Of a stretch of DNA of 6,963 nucleotides, positions 6,851 to 6,963 are shown in pieces. Source of the stretch: Actinomycetota bacterium (GTDB lineage: Bacteria > Actinomycetota > Actinomycetes > Nanopelagicales > Nanopelagicaceae). Both the position numbers and the translations under genes were made by a program. Below the pieces are notes generated by a model. It was not told the DNA's origin, did no database searches, and saw only the letters and a list, made by a program, of their open reading frames with translations. The stretch is from assembly GCA_009702465.1 (NCBI GenBank), contig WLHY01000046.1, forward strand, positions 1-6,963. The letters run 5' to 3'. How positions within the stretch are numbered: position 1 is the first letter of the stretch; each line of letters opens with the position of its first letter.

Positions 6851-6963
6851 TTACAGACCTAAATCTGATTCAAATCGTCCTTCTTCTAGCCGCTCCTTTA
6901 AAGTAACTAAGAATCTTGCAGCATCTGCACCATCTACGACTCTATGGTCGTAGGAGAGAGCCA
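6851..6963 (-). CDS. sucB: 2-oxoacid dehydrogenase E2 (dihydrolipoamide acyltransferase), C-terminal fragment
   Basis: Last 36 residues and the TAA stop of the E2 acyltransferase; the rest lies beyond the right edge of the window. The fragment carries the catalytic motif DHRVVDG, with the His and Asp of DHRxxDG that catalyse acyl transfer from lipoyl to CoA, followed by [15 protein letters not shown] and the short acidic DLGL tail. E2 is the lipoate-carrying core of 2-oxoglutarate or pyruvate dehydrogenase complexes, consistent with the nearby lipoate synthesis genes. Whether it is the succinyl- (sucB) or acetyl-transferring (dlaT/aceF) type cannot be told from this short piece; in Actinobacteria the gene at this place is usually annotated sucB or dlaT. 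The symbol is therefore tentative, the family secure. Confidence 0.9.
   Translation of the reverse strand, partial: ALSYDHRVVDGADAARFLVTLKERLEEGRFESDLGL

Noticed and set aside
1..6963. Search by eye for tRNA/rRNA genes, CRISPR arrays, insertion sequences, integrases and long direct repeats
   Set aside because: Nearly all bases are taken by ordinary coding sequence; nothing with the required structure was seen.

Overview
The window looks like chromosomal DNA of an AT-rich, streamlined actinobacterium. Gene content and protein sequences (LipA and LipB with actinobacterial-type motifs, a TIGR01777 epimerase directly after an E2 acyltransferase, an MMPL transporter) are actinobacterial. The base composition is low in GC by eye, and genes abut or overlap almost everywhere. 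That combination suggests a freshwater acI / Nanopelagicales-type lineage. The lineage is an inference; no marker gene is present to prove it.

Layout, left to right: lipA (minus strand, C-terminal end cut off by the window edge) and lipB (minus), sharing one base at their stop/start. Next is a 131-base divergent intergenic region carrying three alternating copies of an 8-base motif that can form competing hairpins. Then come three plus-strand genes packed with 2-base and 0-base gaps: a two-domain MMPL/RND membrane transporter, a Gfo/Idh/MocA oxidoreductase of the YdgJ/IolW type, and an FAD-dependent amine-oxidase/phytoene-desaturase-like oxidoreductase. The last overlaps tail-to-tail by 20 bases with a minus-strand TIGR01777 epimerase (TTG start). 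One base upstream of that epimerase ends the minus-strand gene for a 2-oxoacid dehydrogenase E2 subunit (sucB/dlaT type), of which only the last 36 residues, including the catalytic DHRxxDG motif, are in the window.

The minus-strand genes form a known functional set. LipB transfers octanoate from acyl carrier protein to lipoyl domains, LipA inserts two sulfurs to make lipoate, and the E2 subunit is a lipoate-bearing enzyme. In other actinobacteria such as Mycobacterium tuberculosis the order E2 - TIGR01777 gene - lipB - lipA is continuous on one strand. Here the same order and orientation are kept, but a three-gene cassette on the opposite strand sits between the TIGR01777 gene and lipB. That cassette (transporter plus two redox enzymes of unknown substrate) is the most interesting part of the window. 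It may be a co-expressed modification/export unit, but its substrate cannot be read from the sequence. No RNA genes, mobile elements, CRISPR arrays or phage genes were seen.
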